Positions 36,412 to 49,758 of a stretch of DNA of 64,000 nucleotides are shown in pieces. Source of the stretch: Metallyticus violacea (lineage: Eukaryota; Arthropoda; Insecta; Mantodea; Metallyticidae); the NCBI GenBank assembly GCA_030762175.1, contig CM060835.1:84594001-84658000 (forward strand), read 5' to 3'. The first letter of the stretch is position 1; each line of letters opens with the position of its first letter. The notes below the pieces were generated by a model, which did not search any database, was not told where the DNA came from, and was given only the letters and a program-made list of their open reading frames with translations. The translations under genes and the position numbers were made by a program.

Positions 36412-36690
36412 AAGATGTGCTGACCCGGCCAGGACCGATGGATTTTTTCGGGCATAAAAATTCTATGTATGGCTTCTTTCGGAAGGGAAGTAAAGCAAAG
36501 CCGTGGTTCCCGTGTCGTATATTTACGGCACGAAAAAGAACCTCAAGCCTGAAAGAGAGGCCTCTGAGCAAAATTTGGCGGCCGTTTCACGCCCTGAGTT
36601 GAATGGGACGCTGATGACCTGAGCTGTTGAAGAGCGTCCATAAATAAAGCAATCAAAAAAAAATAAATAAATAAATTAAAAGATGTGCTG
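36412..36690 (+). mobile_element. 5'-truncated SINE family B with exact target-site duplication
   Basis: The element starts abruptly at 36423, inside the family at CCCGGCCAGGACCGATGG, so the whole tRNA-like promoter head is missing. The remaining body, the 3' hairpin (GGGACGCT/AGCGTCC) and an AAATAAATAAATAAAT-type tail are complete. The 11-bp duplication aagatgtgctg is exact at 36412-36422 and 36680-36690. It was therefore truncated at insertion, as expected from target-primed reverse transcription by a LINE enzyme (known mechanism). Confidence 0.93.
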
Positions 36691-38470
36691 GTAATTTTTT
36701 CATATTAGCTAAATTTACAAAATTTACACAGTCTGCAGTAAATTTTGTTTTCCTCAATCAGATTCATAAATATATTGTTTATTTCCGTATTTTGTGTGTC
36801 TGGCACTTTTCATTAAACCACTGATTACATCTTTCACCATAGCTATCATCTTCAAAACTCCAGAATGACCCGCAGAGATCCTGCATTTTCTCCTAACTTT
36901 TTTTTTTGGTCCCTAAGAGTGATGGTATTCCGAAGTGTCCCACATTTAGTTTTGATCATTTCTTTTTATTTTCGTGTCCATTGGTCCCTTACGTACTGTA
37001 AATAAATGCAGAATTATTTGAAGTAGCAAATGTTTTTTTAAATTGTTTTATCCCCTCCCCCCTTCCAGAATGTGTTGTAACAACGCGAAAGCGCAAGGAG
37101 GAAAACAAAAATGCTCAATTGAAGGTCAAAGAAACATGAAAAAGTTCTTACCAAGATAAGCTTGCTCGTTATTCTAAGCTTTCATAAATGTTATTCTCTA
37201 GCAAATTATTAAACACTGTACTTGCCATTAACATTTGAAACAATGAACAAAAAATGGGCATTTCGTAACAAAAAGGGAACGATGTTTATGAATTAGTTCT
37301 CAGATAAAACCGATTTTGTCGCCACTTGAGGGCACCAAAGACATCCATTGCATGCACAAGATGTATACGGCCATCTAGTAAGTTGTTGCAATAAGTTTGC
37401 TGCAATAATTTTGCTATAGAAACTGAAACTGAAGCAACAAATTAGCGATTTGTGCATATATTTCAAATATTATAGACACATTTTTAAAAAAGCAATTTTT
37501 TATAGAAGAATGTAAAACTTTTTAGAAAAAAAAGCAGTAAAAATAACATTTTAGCTTTCTTATTTCTTCTTTGCCTAGGAATAAATCTCATTCAAAATAT
37601 ACGAGCTAATTGTAACATTTGTTAATAGATGGATTTCCTGTCTTACTACGAGTTAAATTTTATGGTTAGTACATTTTAATTAATCTTACGCCCCTACTTG
37701 CTGCTTAGTTGTTGGTGCATGACATCTGTTTTGAAAAAAAATCATTAATTAGGTATACTATTCACGAAAAATGCTTGCTTATCCGAGCAAAAACAAGGTT
37801 AGGTCTCATTGGTAGTATATGAATGGAGAATACGATTGCCTATGTGATAAAGACTTTAACAAGTACAGAGAAATACTACTGCTCTTTGCTTTTACAAATT
37901 TAACTGCAAAACAAGCGCATGTGATTAACAGACAACTGTGGAGAAGGTGAATGTATGTAATTAAGCGATACTAGTGGAACAACAATCTTACTCATTTGTC
38001 TGTTCTTTGCATGATAACTCGCGCGATATGAATAATAATGCAACAGCTAACTTCAATTGTTTTCCTTCAACTCCTTTAAGCAGAGTAAGTTTTGAATTCT
38101 TTTATTTAATATACTATTTAATTTTATTTTTTCCTAAAGTTTTTACATGTTTTTAGAAGTCTTTAGCACTTCTTCATTATCCTCTGATTCGCCCAGGTAC
38201 TATCTTCCTGCTCTAGTTATTCTTCATGCTGATTTCTTTTGGGATCTTTCTCATTTTCATCGTCAATTTATTAACCTTCCGCAGCCCAATTTTTGTTGCT
38301 CACTTTTAATGAGCAAAATGTCTTAATAATTTTATAGATTCTAAAGCAAGTCTTGTGTTTTATTTTTCTCTCCTGTAGCATTAGTTCTATGTTGACTTGG
38401 AATTCCTGCTGAATGGCGTGGAAAAAAAAAAAAAAAAAAAGAAAAAAGAAAGAAAAACTTTGCTGTAGAA
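36691..38470. other. No supported feature
   Basis: AT-rich with an A18 run followed by GAAAAAAG-type sequence at 38422-38456, just left of the hAT-like repeat. The 60-codon frames (37974-38156, 38341-38529) are not credible. Confidence 0.5.
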
Positions 38471-39100
38471 CATTGCTTCCTAAACTGTGGTTCGCGAACC
38501 TTTTCGGAGTTCCCTAAATTTTGTAACATTTTCTCTAATGGTGGATTTTGTGTTTTTTATCCCAATGATATTACAATTATTTACATCTGGAATATAGAAC
38601 TGATTAAACATATTGTTTTCAATTCTTTTAAATGAAGCATGTGTTTAAATATTAATGACATATTAGTTTCCTTACTCTGTTATAAGTAGAAAATTTTGAT
38701 TATTGGTGTCAGGCGACGGAAGGAAGGGACAGAGGGGCGACAATGTTATATCAAAATAGCAGTTCTCAGTGTCTGGTTTAGATTAAAATTTATGAAATAT
38801 GAAAATGTAATTAAAGATAGGGAAACTTACTATTACTTATTGACTTGACTATTACATATTTAATTTTGGGTTTAATGTTTAAGTAAAATGTTTAGTTATT
38901 TAATCTTGTGTACTTTCAATTTTTTAGGCATTTTTGCGTTATTTTTTAGGGGGATCCTAAGGTAGGACTATTTACTGTAGCTACAGCAACGTAATGCTAA
39001 TTTAAGAGTGGTAAACATTTTTATATTAATTAAGTATTCACTCAGCTCAGATTGTTATTAAGCGGGTTCTCCAATAGAATAAGTTAGGGAACCGCTACTG
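38471..39100. mobile_element. Non-autonomous hAT-like repeat, copy 1
   Basis: The left end is cattgcttcctaaactgtgg and the right end agttagggaaccgctactg. In reverse complement the right end reads cagtagcggttccctaact, so the two form imperfect terminal inverted repeats. The CAGNGGTTCCCAAACT pattern is characteristic of hAT-family ends (known). Imperfect 8-bp flanks (tgtagaac/tgtagagt) suit the 8-bp hAT duplication, though mutated. The inside is AT-rich without coding potential. It shares about 200 bp of internal sequence and its right end with 53415-54240. Confidence 0.6.
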
Positions 39101-40061
39101 TAGAGTATATCAGGTTTCATGGCATGTTTCTGAACCAGGTGCTCATGGGTTTTTTGCTTTTGTAGTTATTTGTTTTATCTCGCATTTATTTGGCACATCT
39201 CATTTTGTAATTCCCTTATTTATATATTTGTAATTTCCAGCTTTTAATCAGACATTCGTTGCCATATTTTATTATTCTATCGCCATTTCCGAATGATAAA
39301 AGCTGTTATGTATTTGTGTTTGTTATGTTACATTTAAAACCCATTTCTCATATTCTATAACTTGTCTATTTATCAACTTAGTGAAATAAGAATAATTTAA
39401 GAGGCCGTAAGAGGCAATGCAGGTAATGCACGGTTGCCAGTGAAATAGATGCAACCGCTGCTCATGACTCGTTTCCATATTATCCGCAATTGCACGAAAG
39501 CTAATGGGGCATTTTGCTCCACAGGATGTTTTGTTGAAAGTGCACATTTCTAACTGTGCTCCCTTCCCAGGTCTGACGTTGATACACGTCCAATAATGAG
39601 GGAACTGTAATTCTAGCAAACAAGTATTGTACTGGATCAAAATATACAACAAAATGCGAATTTTAAACAATCGTTATATTCGAATACAGCATGTGATTGA
39701 AAACACCTTTTGTGTATGTATGTGTGTGCGTGCCATGCAAACTTTCAAAGTTTGTCGGTTTAATTTTTTTTCCACTCATTATACCAGGTTTAAATAAGGA
39801 TCTCATTCTTTAAATTTTTAAGCTGTAAAGAAAAGGAATGTGGCATCTAAAGATTAGGTGGTGCATTTTTATTGATTTACATCAACGTATTTTCTTAATT
39901 TAAAATACGACTTACGCCAGCCACATGATTTAAGTGAGAAAAGTTTAAAGTGTATTCGATTGCATTATCTAAATCCTATCTCATTCACCCACTAGTGCTG
40001 CTAAAATTAAACGTTATTGTTTGCATACTATGTGGGGGCTTTCGTCACACTTCTGCTCAGT
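39101..40061. other. No supported feature
   Basis: The 115-codon minus frame 39323-39670 is Cys-rich in part but has no recognised domain. The rest is AT-rich. Confidence 0.45.
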
Positions 40062-40343
40062 GGTGTATGTCAATTTTTTTTATTAGTGCTTAACGCCCGT
40101 TTGTACTACGAAGGCACCGCAGGACACTGATGATGCATTAAAAGATATGTTGGAAAAGGATTTTTAAGGAAGGAAACGTTCCGCCTAAGTTTAGGGTACT
40201 TCCCGGCATTTGCCATGTATGAGAACTGAGGAACATGTGGAAAAAATCTCAGTCGGGGAGGATGGTCCTGGTGGGATTCCAACCCCAGACCTCCCGCTCA
40301 CGGGTCCGCGCCTTAACTACCTTGGCGGTGGGTGTATGTCGAT
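40062..40343 (-). mobile_element. SINE family A, minus strand, with target-site duplication
   Basis: The head is at about 40329 (B box reverse complement GGTTGGAATCC) and the tail at about 40080. Flanks ggtgtatgtcaat (40062-40074) and ggtgtatgtcgat (40331-40343) differ at one of 13 bases. It forms an inverted pair with the plus-strand copy 0.6 kb to the right. Confidence 0.9.
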
Positions 40344-40907
40344 AGAAATATAGGTTAAATACTGCAACATAAGAAGAATTTGTACATCCCTTACGTACCC
40401 TCCGTACTCACAAAAAGAACATACCACTGCCACTCAAAATAAATGACCGTGAAATCGGTAGCCATAAACCGCGGCCTAGCCCTCACCAAAATTGCTTTCG
40501 CGCTTACGAAGAGTTGCCATGAACAGCGGGCTTGCCTTAAATCTATGCATAAAACGCTACGTTTGTTGGGCTGTTCTGCGTCGTGTATATTGTTGATTGA
40601 CGAATTTTATGTACCTGAAATAGCGATCAGAATGTAAAGTCAAGCCACGTTCGAAATCGCTGCCTTTGTCTCCCGCTTTCCAAAGTAAAAAGAAAAAATA
40701 AGAGAGCGAACACAGCTTTGTGCACAATAAAAAAAAAAATCGTGCAAAATGTTTGAAATAACCTGGTCCATAGTTACAACAAAGAAGAAGAAAAATTCTA
40801 ATAGAAAGGAGGGGTGGTAAAATCCTAGTCTAATTCCCCCCAAAATTTTCTCGTTTACCTTGCACCTCATTGCATATGAAGTGGGATCATTGGTGACGAG
40901 TGGGGGA

Positions 40908-41189
40908 CACCGCCACGGGTGGCCGAGGTTGTTAAGGCGCGGACTCGAAGCGGGAGGTCTGGGGTTCGAATTCCGCCAGGACCGTCCTCCCTAACAGGTA
41001 TTTTTCCAGGTTTTCCTCAGTTCTCATAAATGGCAAATGCAGGGGCGGTACCCTAAACTTAGTCCTGGGACGTTTCGTACCTTAAAAAAATGCTTTCCCA
41101 ATATTCCGTTTCATGTCATATATAATCAGTGTTCACCGCCTGTGGTGCCTCAATAGTAAAAACGGACGTTAAACACCATTAAAAAAAAT
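40908..41189 (+). mobile_element. SINE family A, close to consensus
   Basis: Head CCGCCACGGGTGGCCGAGG, B box GGTTCGAATTC, complete body and a 3' end reading GGACGTTAAACACCATT plus an A run. The first hairpin arm is partly lost (CCCTAACAGGTATTT). No certain duplication. Confidence 0.92.
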
Positions 41190-43423
41190 GAGGGGGGAAA
41201 TCTATGTGGTGCAGCTAAAATATACAGAAACATAGCAATGTAATATAAAACTCACCTAATGCTGAAAAATGAAATCCACGCGCCTTAGCAACATAAATGA
41301 AAGAAAATATTTTTAAAAATCCAAAGAAAATATTTTAAGAACTCCATTATTTTGTAAAATGGATTTTATTATTTTTCTGAAATGTTAACTCTTAATCGGC
41401 CGTAGCATTACATCAAATTATCTCGTTCATTTATAGCGAAACTTTGTTCCCAAATATTTTAATTAAGCTTAAAATGTATGCTGTTTGGTTTAGTAAATTG
41501 GAGATAATTGATTTTGTCTCGACATTGCTACTAAATTTGATAACTAAAACCTTCCAAGTAAACGAAAATGTTTATCGTAATTGAAACATTTTTGTTTACT
41601 ACAGATCTAAACGGAATTTGTTACACTAGAATGTAGAGTATGAAGCTTGGAAATAACTACGAATGACAAAAGTCTTACCCGTGGTTTATCATATTAGATA
41701 ACCAAATCGATGGAGGCGTTTCTGTTTATTATAAGACAATCCTTGTAATAACTCTATTACATACTTCATGCTGTCCTAGGGGAGTGCCTATATATTACAG
41801 TGCTCTTAAACACGTGATGTGTGATTGGCACACATATCTTTGCTGTAATTCGTTCAATCATGACATCGATTTTTGCCGTTTACAAAGCAGGAATTTGAGT
41901 CTTGCTTTCTGCCACTCTCATAGGGAGGTTTTACCACTAGGTTTGGTACGAAATTCCAAAATGCTGCACTGAGCAAATCCCATGTATGCAGTGGCGTACT
42001 TCCAAATTAAGTTTCTCTAGCTAAAATCCTGTTAAACAGTAAGCAATTATTGAGTAGCTAAGGCAACGTTGTACTTCTGTACCGTAGTGCTCTATGGCGG
42101 GAGTAGCTGATGAACAGGTAGCGTTACATATGTACTTCTTATAGCTTTTGCATAGTGATTTGCTTTTACATAGTGATTTGTCAAATCAATTGTATTTCGC
42201 TTCTCTTGAGCTGTTTCATAATTAAGATACCAGAGGATTATTACAAATAGTACGCTTTTAGGGAGAACATGCTGAATACTTCAGAAATGTTACAATAAAC
42301 TTATAATCATTTCCAAATAAGTTTGGAAATTTCTGCCAGCAGTGCCTTCTGTGAACAGCCTAGTTTATCACTTTTGACTCTAGCTGGAGGCATTCGTTGA
42401 TCAACTCACGACACTTCGATTTGCTGTAATGTTAAAAATTGACTACTGAGCTGTCATGAAGTTCTTCATAACTGTTATCATATGCTTGGGTGGATGGGTC
42501 AAATGGTTTCTTCTAAGAACAGACAGCATAGAAGATGTTCTTGGCAATGGTCGGCCTGTGAAGTGGTGGCTGAAGGAACGTCTCTCTTGCTGAGAGGAAC
42601 TACTAAATGACTGGTGGCTGAAGCTCAAAAATTTCTCTAAGGATGGAATTTTTAGTTACAAACGTTGAATCATTCACAGCAATTTTACATGAATATCAGT
42701 GAAAGCGAGTCTTCGATTTCTTTCACCATACCATAAGGAGCATCGTGTGACAAGTTCCTGAAGTTTTGCAGTTTTACCAAGACAATCAAAAAGTACTTGA
42801 ATCCGTAATGCGGCGTATATCAGGCAAAACGGCAGAGGATATTTAATATCACTCAGTCCAATGTTATGGCAATCTTTCGGGAGAGTTGGAGATGATGAAT
42901 GCAGAATATACTTCATCCTTGTACAAACTGCGTTATTCTAGAAGAGTCTTGTAATGCTGAGTTAATTGTCAGCTCAATTACTCTCGTTAGGTATAGAGTT
43001 TAATACACATACAGTAAATATATTTATAAAGCTAATTAGCGCGCTTGGTGGTGAACGATGCTTAAGAGACCTCCAGAGGACTTTGACTACCATATCAGTT
43101 GAGCTTTAAGCCAGACAGCTATACAAAGCGAACGCGGAACCCTCTAGCAACGCTTACCGCTGACAGTTAGCGCAATGAGTAACTTCTCAAATCTGTCATC
43201 GAAAGTTAGAGCTTTGTCTAACCGTGTTATACTTTGTCGTATGTGCATTTGTATGACTTGATTTCTTGTAAGAAAAGGTGAGGAACATTAACGAGATGTT
43301 TCTTTTTTCTTGATGAAAACGAATATTGCCTTAGGACCCTTTAGCCAAAGTTAAGGCTATGATAGCTTAGTGAAATCGAAGGCCGGAAGAGTAGGTTAGG
43401 TAACATCACAGGGTTCTAATATA
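41190..43423. other. No supported gene
   Basis: Open frames at 41784-41972, 42443-42628 and 42674-42916 are anonymous. A 19-bp tandem duplication (gcttttgcatagtgatttg / cttttacatagtgatttg) lies at about 42144-42181. Nothing else recognised. Confidence 0.5.
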
Positions 43424-44405
43424 TGAGGATCTTTTGAAAAGTTTGGTAAAAATGCAAGTAACACTTATCTTTTCCTAACATACTTTATTTCTCAGCATAG
43501 TCTTCAGCCTTTTTATACGCATTGTCTATCAAGGTTTCAATTTTTTCATCCCATCGGAAAAATAGGACCTGTCAAACTGCAAAATATTCATTGATGGCGA
43601 CAATTACTTCCTCATTTGGTGAAAATTGTAAGTTTTGTAATAGAAAACGTCACTTGGGGTTAAATCCGGAGAGTATGGTTGAAGAGGAATCAGTTAGAAG
43701 CATAATCCATACACGTTGGCCGCTATGACTCCTGCTATATGGGCTGCAGGAGCATGGTCTTACTGAAAGAACACTTGTTTTTGTCAATCTTGGTCTTTTT
43801 CATTCATACGACCCAGCAATGAAGCATAATATGCTGACCTTTTCCAAATAATCTATCAGGAACCCCCCCCCCCTCCAATAAAACATGGCCTTCACCTTTG
43901 CAGCCGAAAAAACAGTCTTCACCTTCTCTAACGCGCTCTCACCAGCCTTAGTCCATTGTTTTGACTGGTGCTTTTGTCTCCGGAGCGGTGGACCCAAGTT
44001 TCTCCACAGTCACTTCTGCGGTTTGTGATTGAACAGTGCCGTACATGGTCCGCATGCGTGTTCGGTTAACAGTCGGCAATCGCGGCTTCCAATGTGCACA
44101 CAGCCTTCTCGTTTCTAATTTTTCGTGCAGGATGTTGTGCACTTTTTGATTTGAAAAGCCTACAGTCTCAGCTATTTCGTGAACTGTCACTCGGCGATCT
44201 TGCTTAGGATATCATGGCTTTGTGGTGGCCTCAATTAGGCAGCCGGGCGCGCTGCTTCTTCTACCACGTTTAAACCCAATCATCCAGAAATAACCGGTCT
44301 TCAGTAACGGTGCGGAGTCCGCATCATCCAACTCTGCTTTGATCTGTTTTGCAGTCTAACCCTTTAAATGGACATTTTTAATAATAGCACCAAACTTTTT
44401 TTTTC
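43424..44405 (-). mobile_element. Mariner transposon, transposase pseudogene
   Basis: The best-preserved mariner body in the window. Minus strand from 44400: AELDDADSAPLLKT, then FKRGRRSSAPG with LIEATT (about 44335-44225), then DRRVTVHEIAETVGFSNQKV and HNILHEKLETRRLCAHW (44195-44090), the two-part DNA-binding domain. Then KVKTVFSAAKVKAMFYW and GFLIDYLEK (about 43960-43840), then KRPRLTKT, a damaged catalytic block, SPNEEVIVAINEYF (about 43625-43580) and a C-terminal KKAEDYAEK at about 43520-43490. Imperfect terminal repeats are suggested by aaaagtttggta (left) and caccaaacttttt (right). A C10 run at 43863-43872 disrupts the frame. Several stops are present. Confidence 0.82.
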
Positions 44406-47129
44406 TATGACACGTGACACTGATCACTCCAGATAGCTGTCAAGAATTAGCTACACCTCGCATCTGCCTGAAACTTTTTTGTCTGAAACCGTTACACTAA
44501 TCACTCTTAACAACAATGGCGCAGCTTAATAAAATTTCGGGCCATTTGATGGGAATGTTTCAGACATATCGATAAACGCTCGTATGGTTGCAATATTCGA
44601 GTATCGTATCAGATAACAACAGCCATCATGGAGAAAGAGTGTAGCAAAGTGGCGAACAATTACGCTGTGGAATAAAAACACTTCATTCTTGACTACGCGT
44701 GCAATCTGTGTTTTTTAATGTCAGATTTGTCATCAATATTTATTGTTGATCAAAATCGTTAATAAAATTCCATATTATGGCAATAGTTCCCTTAGTATTT
44801 TAGTTTTTCATTACTAAAATGTCATCTACTGAATATTATGTTATGATATTAGGGAAACATTTTATTTATGACTGAAAACAGAATAAATCATTAATGTCTA
44901 TTACAGAAGTAATAACATTAATAAGTTTATATTAGGTACCAAATGAATCAGAATTTGTAAATACTAGTCTGTTCTGAAATATACGCCAACACTAAAGTTT
45001 CTGAAATATACTTAATATTTTTCTGTTCATCTAATTAATAATTTGCACTATTCCTTCTGATAAGTGGAGTTAGATTTTTTCGATTAATTACGATTCAACC
45101 TTTTTAGCTTAGACTAAAATTTCTTGCGGTAAATCCACCTTCGCTAACCACAATTACAATAGACTGAACTAACTGCCTTGATACAATAAATATAAATGAA
45201 TATAATAAAAGAGGGTAATTCATTAGAAAGTCGACTTTAATATATTTTTTATTAATATCCTTTTGTAATTCTTGTGTACAAAAAATTGAGCATGAAACTC
45301 GTTTATTCTTTTAAAAGAAACAGAGCATTGTTCCAATCTTACTCGCCGGCTGAGGGAAGTACATTTGGAAATAGTATGCTTTTAAACAAGGATGTGTTTA
45401 ATAATTTCGTCTATAAGTTACTTATGCATTCTCTTCATTTTTGATGAAAGTGGGGTCGTTTACTGTAGAAATACTTCGCGCTCGTACTTAAGAACGAAGT
45501 ATTGTGAATGATGTACAAATTACATTTTGAAAGTAACTGACACAGTCAACACCGAATATTGCGGCAACAATACTTGAAAGATTGATAGCTGGTGTTTTGG
45601 TGAAGCAAGAGCTTTAATTCCAACTGGTTTTAAGAGTTTCTTTTTATTGTGCGTTAAAACTTTCCTCTCTAATCGCTTAATCCCAAAGTTTTAAGCGGAG
45701 TAATTACGATCCAGTCGGCTAGGCTGTCTTCCTTTTTAGCTTTTCATTTATAATCTGCCTTATGCCGGACTCTTACAAATTTCTTTCCTTTCAGTTTAGA
45801 ATTAATTGGCGTATGTAACGGGCATTCTTGTTTTCTTGAGCCTTCTTTTCATTTAAAATCATGGTTTTATTAGATTTCACTGCCTGCACATAATGAGATC
45901 ATGGATTCGTATTTACTCTTCTGAAATGTTAGAGTAGTTATCTCTTGTAGGTATGTTGTAAACATAATAAGAGTGAAATAGTGGAATATGAGACCACAAG
46001 AAATTTTTCTTTGTATTCTACAAATTATTTACTATAGGCAATTGAATATTTATTAGGATACACTAAATTTTACTTTATTTATATTCAGAGCCGTATGTCG
46101 GGACAAATAGTAATAAGTGAGTATTTTTTTAACTGTGTGAAGAAACGCAATTGCTCATAATTCCCATAGAGTTATAGTTATGTGGGCATCAGTGGGGCAA
46201 ATATGATTTACAACATATAGAATGAACGTGTTTTATTTTAAATACATTTTAAAGGTGAACACGTTTCACTAACCTGTTAGTAGTAAGGGTGTGCTAGAAG
46301 GTAATAGAATTGGAATAGACACATTTATATATTTTTCAGCAGCCACTTAGAAAAAACATATCTGTAATGTTAACCTGTCGTATAACCAACTGTAAAAAGC
46401 ATGTAAAATACCAAATGTACCGAAGGAAATATGACAACTTGTAGATTTTTAGTGGGAGTTTATACCTTGTATCATCTAAGTAAATATTCTGCATACACAG
46501 TTTGTTAGGTTTTCTAATACTGTGTTAAAAATATACATACGCTTTTTATTCCTCTGCCTTCTTCTGTAATGTTTTTGTGTTTATATTTACCACGGTAAAG
46601 CAGTTCAGCGTGTACAGTAAACTTTCAAGCGAAAACATCTTTTCCTTGCCAGTGAAGTTTTTCATCCCCGTAGTAAGTTGTGGACTCTGTGTACGGAAAG
46701 AGCGCAGTTCTCTATAGATCGTCGACCTGGAATTGAAAGTCCGGCGGCTAAATGTAGCAGCAGTGCATGTAGTTTTCACACCTCTTCGGCTTTTTCACTG
46801 GAGTGCCTGCCGGTCGTTAGTCAGGATTTTGCTCTGTAAATCATGCACCGTTATAACGCAGTGCTTGAAACCCTAAGCGTATAGTCCGAGATAGAAGGTA
46901 GAATAAGATATTTTTTTGTTTCATCATATATCATTAAGCTATTCTATGGGCGTTATTATACAGACTTCCCGTCTCCCCCCCCCCCGGCCCCCCAAGGGCT
47001 TGGACAAATTTCGTAGGCTATTTCTTACACAAGGATAGGGAAGTGCATGGTATATAACGTCTTCATTGATAAGGACTTGTGACCTGATCCAGCTTCCTGT
47101 ATTTAATCTTTTCGTTTCCAAGGTCGTAT

Positions 47130-47131
<2 letters not shown>
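44406..47131. other. No supported feature
   Basis: AT-rich. The minus frame 46546-46779 (77 codons) is anonymous. A C-rich run lies at 46975-46992. Confidence 0.5.

Positions 47132-47183
<52 letters not shown>
47132..47183. repeat. (CA)26 microsatellite
   Basis: Fifty-two bases of perfect CA dinucleotide. It produces a spurious poly Cys-Val open frame on the minus strand. Confidence 0.98.
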
Positions 47184-47185
<2 letters not shown>

Positions 47186-49171
47186 ATCTTCATACCGTTA
47201 CGCAATCGAAAATTAATTTTACCGACGGGAGGTTACTGCGGACTCGCCACCTTCCGAGGGAAATCATGTCGCGCGGTCGGAACACACAATGCACATTTTT
47301 TTGTTTCTGTCGTTATTTATTATTGACAAATAATTATATTGCACTCGCCATAGTATGGGATAGTTAAACTCCCAGCTCGGAGCTGCGAAACACGCCGGAA
47401 TCCTTTTTAAAACAAATTTTGAGACACTCGTATCAGAAGTACAGCAGTAATTTTATATGAATGAATGTGCAAAGCGATGGGCTTTGTACGTACTGCGGAC
47501 AGCCAAACTCTTGTAAGACTTTTTAGGGGGAGATTCTGAGCAATAGCCTTTTTCATCAAGCTTCCCCTTTTAAAACCCGGTATTTTAGTCTTGGCACCTT
47601 GTCGCTGAAAATGCCTGAGTTCATACTTTGTTCCTTCAATCTGAAAATTGCACTTCCCGATGGAAATTTAGCACATAATTCTCTCATACAATACTTGCAC
47701 CCTTTCTTTTTCACATAACAATCTTGAATAAATATTTTTTATTCTAGCGTATATCTATCTCTTGTCAACATACTTCACGGTAACCAAATACACAGAAATA
47801 AGTCTTAACAAACACTTCCAACAGAAATGTAACTGAAACAGTTGAGTGATTAATAGATGGAGGTTAATTGCTTGCGTTAGCGGAAATTTTCAACCCCAGG
47901 CTTCCGGAAATCGCGCTTTCACTGAAGGTAAATCGGTTACAACTAGTGTATACAACACCAGTTGCGTAACGGAATGAGGGCACGTTATATATATGAAATA
48001 CCAGACCTAGTAACAAGTTGAGAATTATCATAAGTAATATCAAGAAAGAGTCTGAGATTACTGATAAATTCACGAACCTAATGAGTTTATCTGCAAAGCT
48101 CAGACCCCTCGAATGATATTTATTAGGACTATTTCACGAATAAAATAAGAATTTAAATATAATTCCTCTAAACTTGGTTACAAAATTGTAATAATTCTAT
48201 ATTTGTACTTAACCTTTTCAAGCAATCTTGCGACAGAAGAATGCCAATTGTCAGTAATGCCATTAAAAAGAGCAAAATACGACTTTAGGATATTTCATCA
48301 ATGGAATGAGAAAAAAGTGATATGTGTATGTATATGTATGTATATATATTTGAAATTCGCGCATAGAGTATTAACACTCGTATAAAATGTTATACTTATA
48401 AATATCTATTCCATTCAGAAACCGTGAGACTGAAATGGACAAAAATCGACTATTAAAATCGCTACTATTCGATTTTCTAATATTAACTGAGAAAAGAACA
48501 AGAAGAAGAAATATAATATACAGTGTCTCTATTTCTCTTTGTCTTCTTTGGTTTGAAATTCCTAATGATAAGATGAATTTGGCGCATCACCAAAACGCTT
48601 TGAGAATCCTCCGTTTTGCGTTTGGATTGTCGAATGTCCATACTTTTGTTGCTATTAATAGTTTCCCACCGTCTCTAGCAAAAGAGGTCAGTGATGTTCG
48701 GGATTTATATAGTTTAGATATAGAGTTGTTTACACTGACCACAAAACAAACGCTCGTCTTGTGATAAAACGACTTTGATAATTTTTTAAGGTAATTTCAC
48801 TTGGTAATTCGGTTGTGATTGGTTAAAATTAATTGTTTTTCGTTTCATGGTCGATTTTAAAATTACATCACTTGAACGAAATAGTTTTAATAAAACATTT
48901 TGAAACAACATTTCGAGTTATAAAGCTCTTCTACAGGTAGCAAACCGTTTACTGTGTTTACATTGTGCTGCTTACCTATAGAACAGTTTTACGGCTTGAA
49001 ATATTATTTTAAAATGTTTTTAAACAGTTTGTTTAGTGATCATTTTTAATTTATTACTGGAATGTTCTTGTTTTTATATATGTTAATCACCTGACCAAGT
49101 TATCCGTTTTCTCCTTTATCAATATATATACACACAAACATATTTAACGCGTTTTAGAACATAAGTTACTT

Positions 49172-49173
<2 letters not shown>
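47184..49173. other. No supported feature
   Basis: The longest frame is 48435-48764 plus (109 codons), without recognisable domain. AT-rich. Confidence 0.5.

Positions 49174-49219
<46 letters not shown>
49174..49219. repeat. (AT)23 microsatellite
   Basis: Forty-six bases of alternating A and T. Confidence 0.98.
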
Positions 49220-49222
<3 letters not shown>

Positions 49223-49758
49223 CTGTTTGTTGCTGTATATTTATATAGTTGTAGCTTATGCAATTAAAAGTGGTAGAAAACATTTTCCGGTGTAATATTG
49301 GACGGGGTAAAAGCAAGCACATGCATCATCCCCCACCCCATATGTAATTTCTGATCTTGGATTTCGCTGGCCCAATTAACGCTGATATTTTTGATCCTGG
49401 AACGTACAGGTAATCCAGTTTCCAAGGGACAAGATTCATGAAAGTGGGATGCAACCGACCTGATTGGTTCATACATTTTCTACTACATTTTCGCTGATTA
49501 AATTTGGTTCGTGGGAAACATAATGACAAGCAGAGATCAGCGAGCGAACGACGGTGAATTTTAAAACCAAACGTAAAGCTTTTATTGAAGGGAATCAGGT
49601 ATCTCGTTTTTACTAACTTTCGGCGATATGCCGTTAAGTTCAGAGTTTGTTAAATGTAGAGCTGGTTTTGCTCATGTTTTGTGTAATTTATCCTTCCTAA
49701 CTGCCTTATATTTTGGCTTAGTAGGGAGTCTTTAGAGGTGATTTACACAAACACAACG
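49220..49758. other. No supported feature
   Basis: Two overlapping minus frames (49264-49529) have no domain. Confidence 0.45.

Noticed and set aside
47132..47183. Cys-Val repeat protein on the minus strand
   Set aside because: It is simply a CA microsatellite read in frame.
48435..48764. 109-codon open frame
   Set aside because: No domain, AT-rich low-complexity start, no supporting context.
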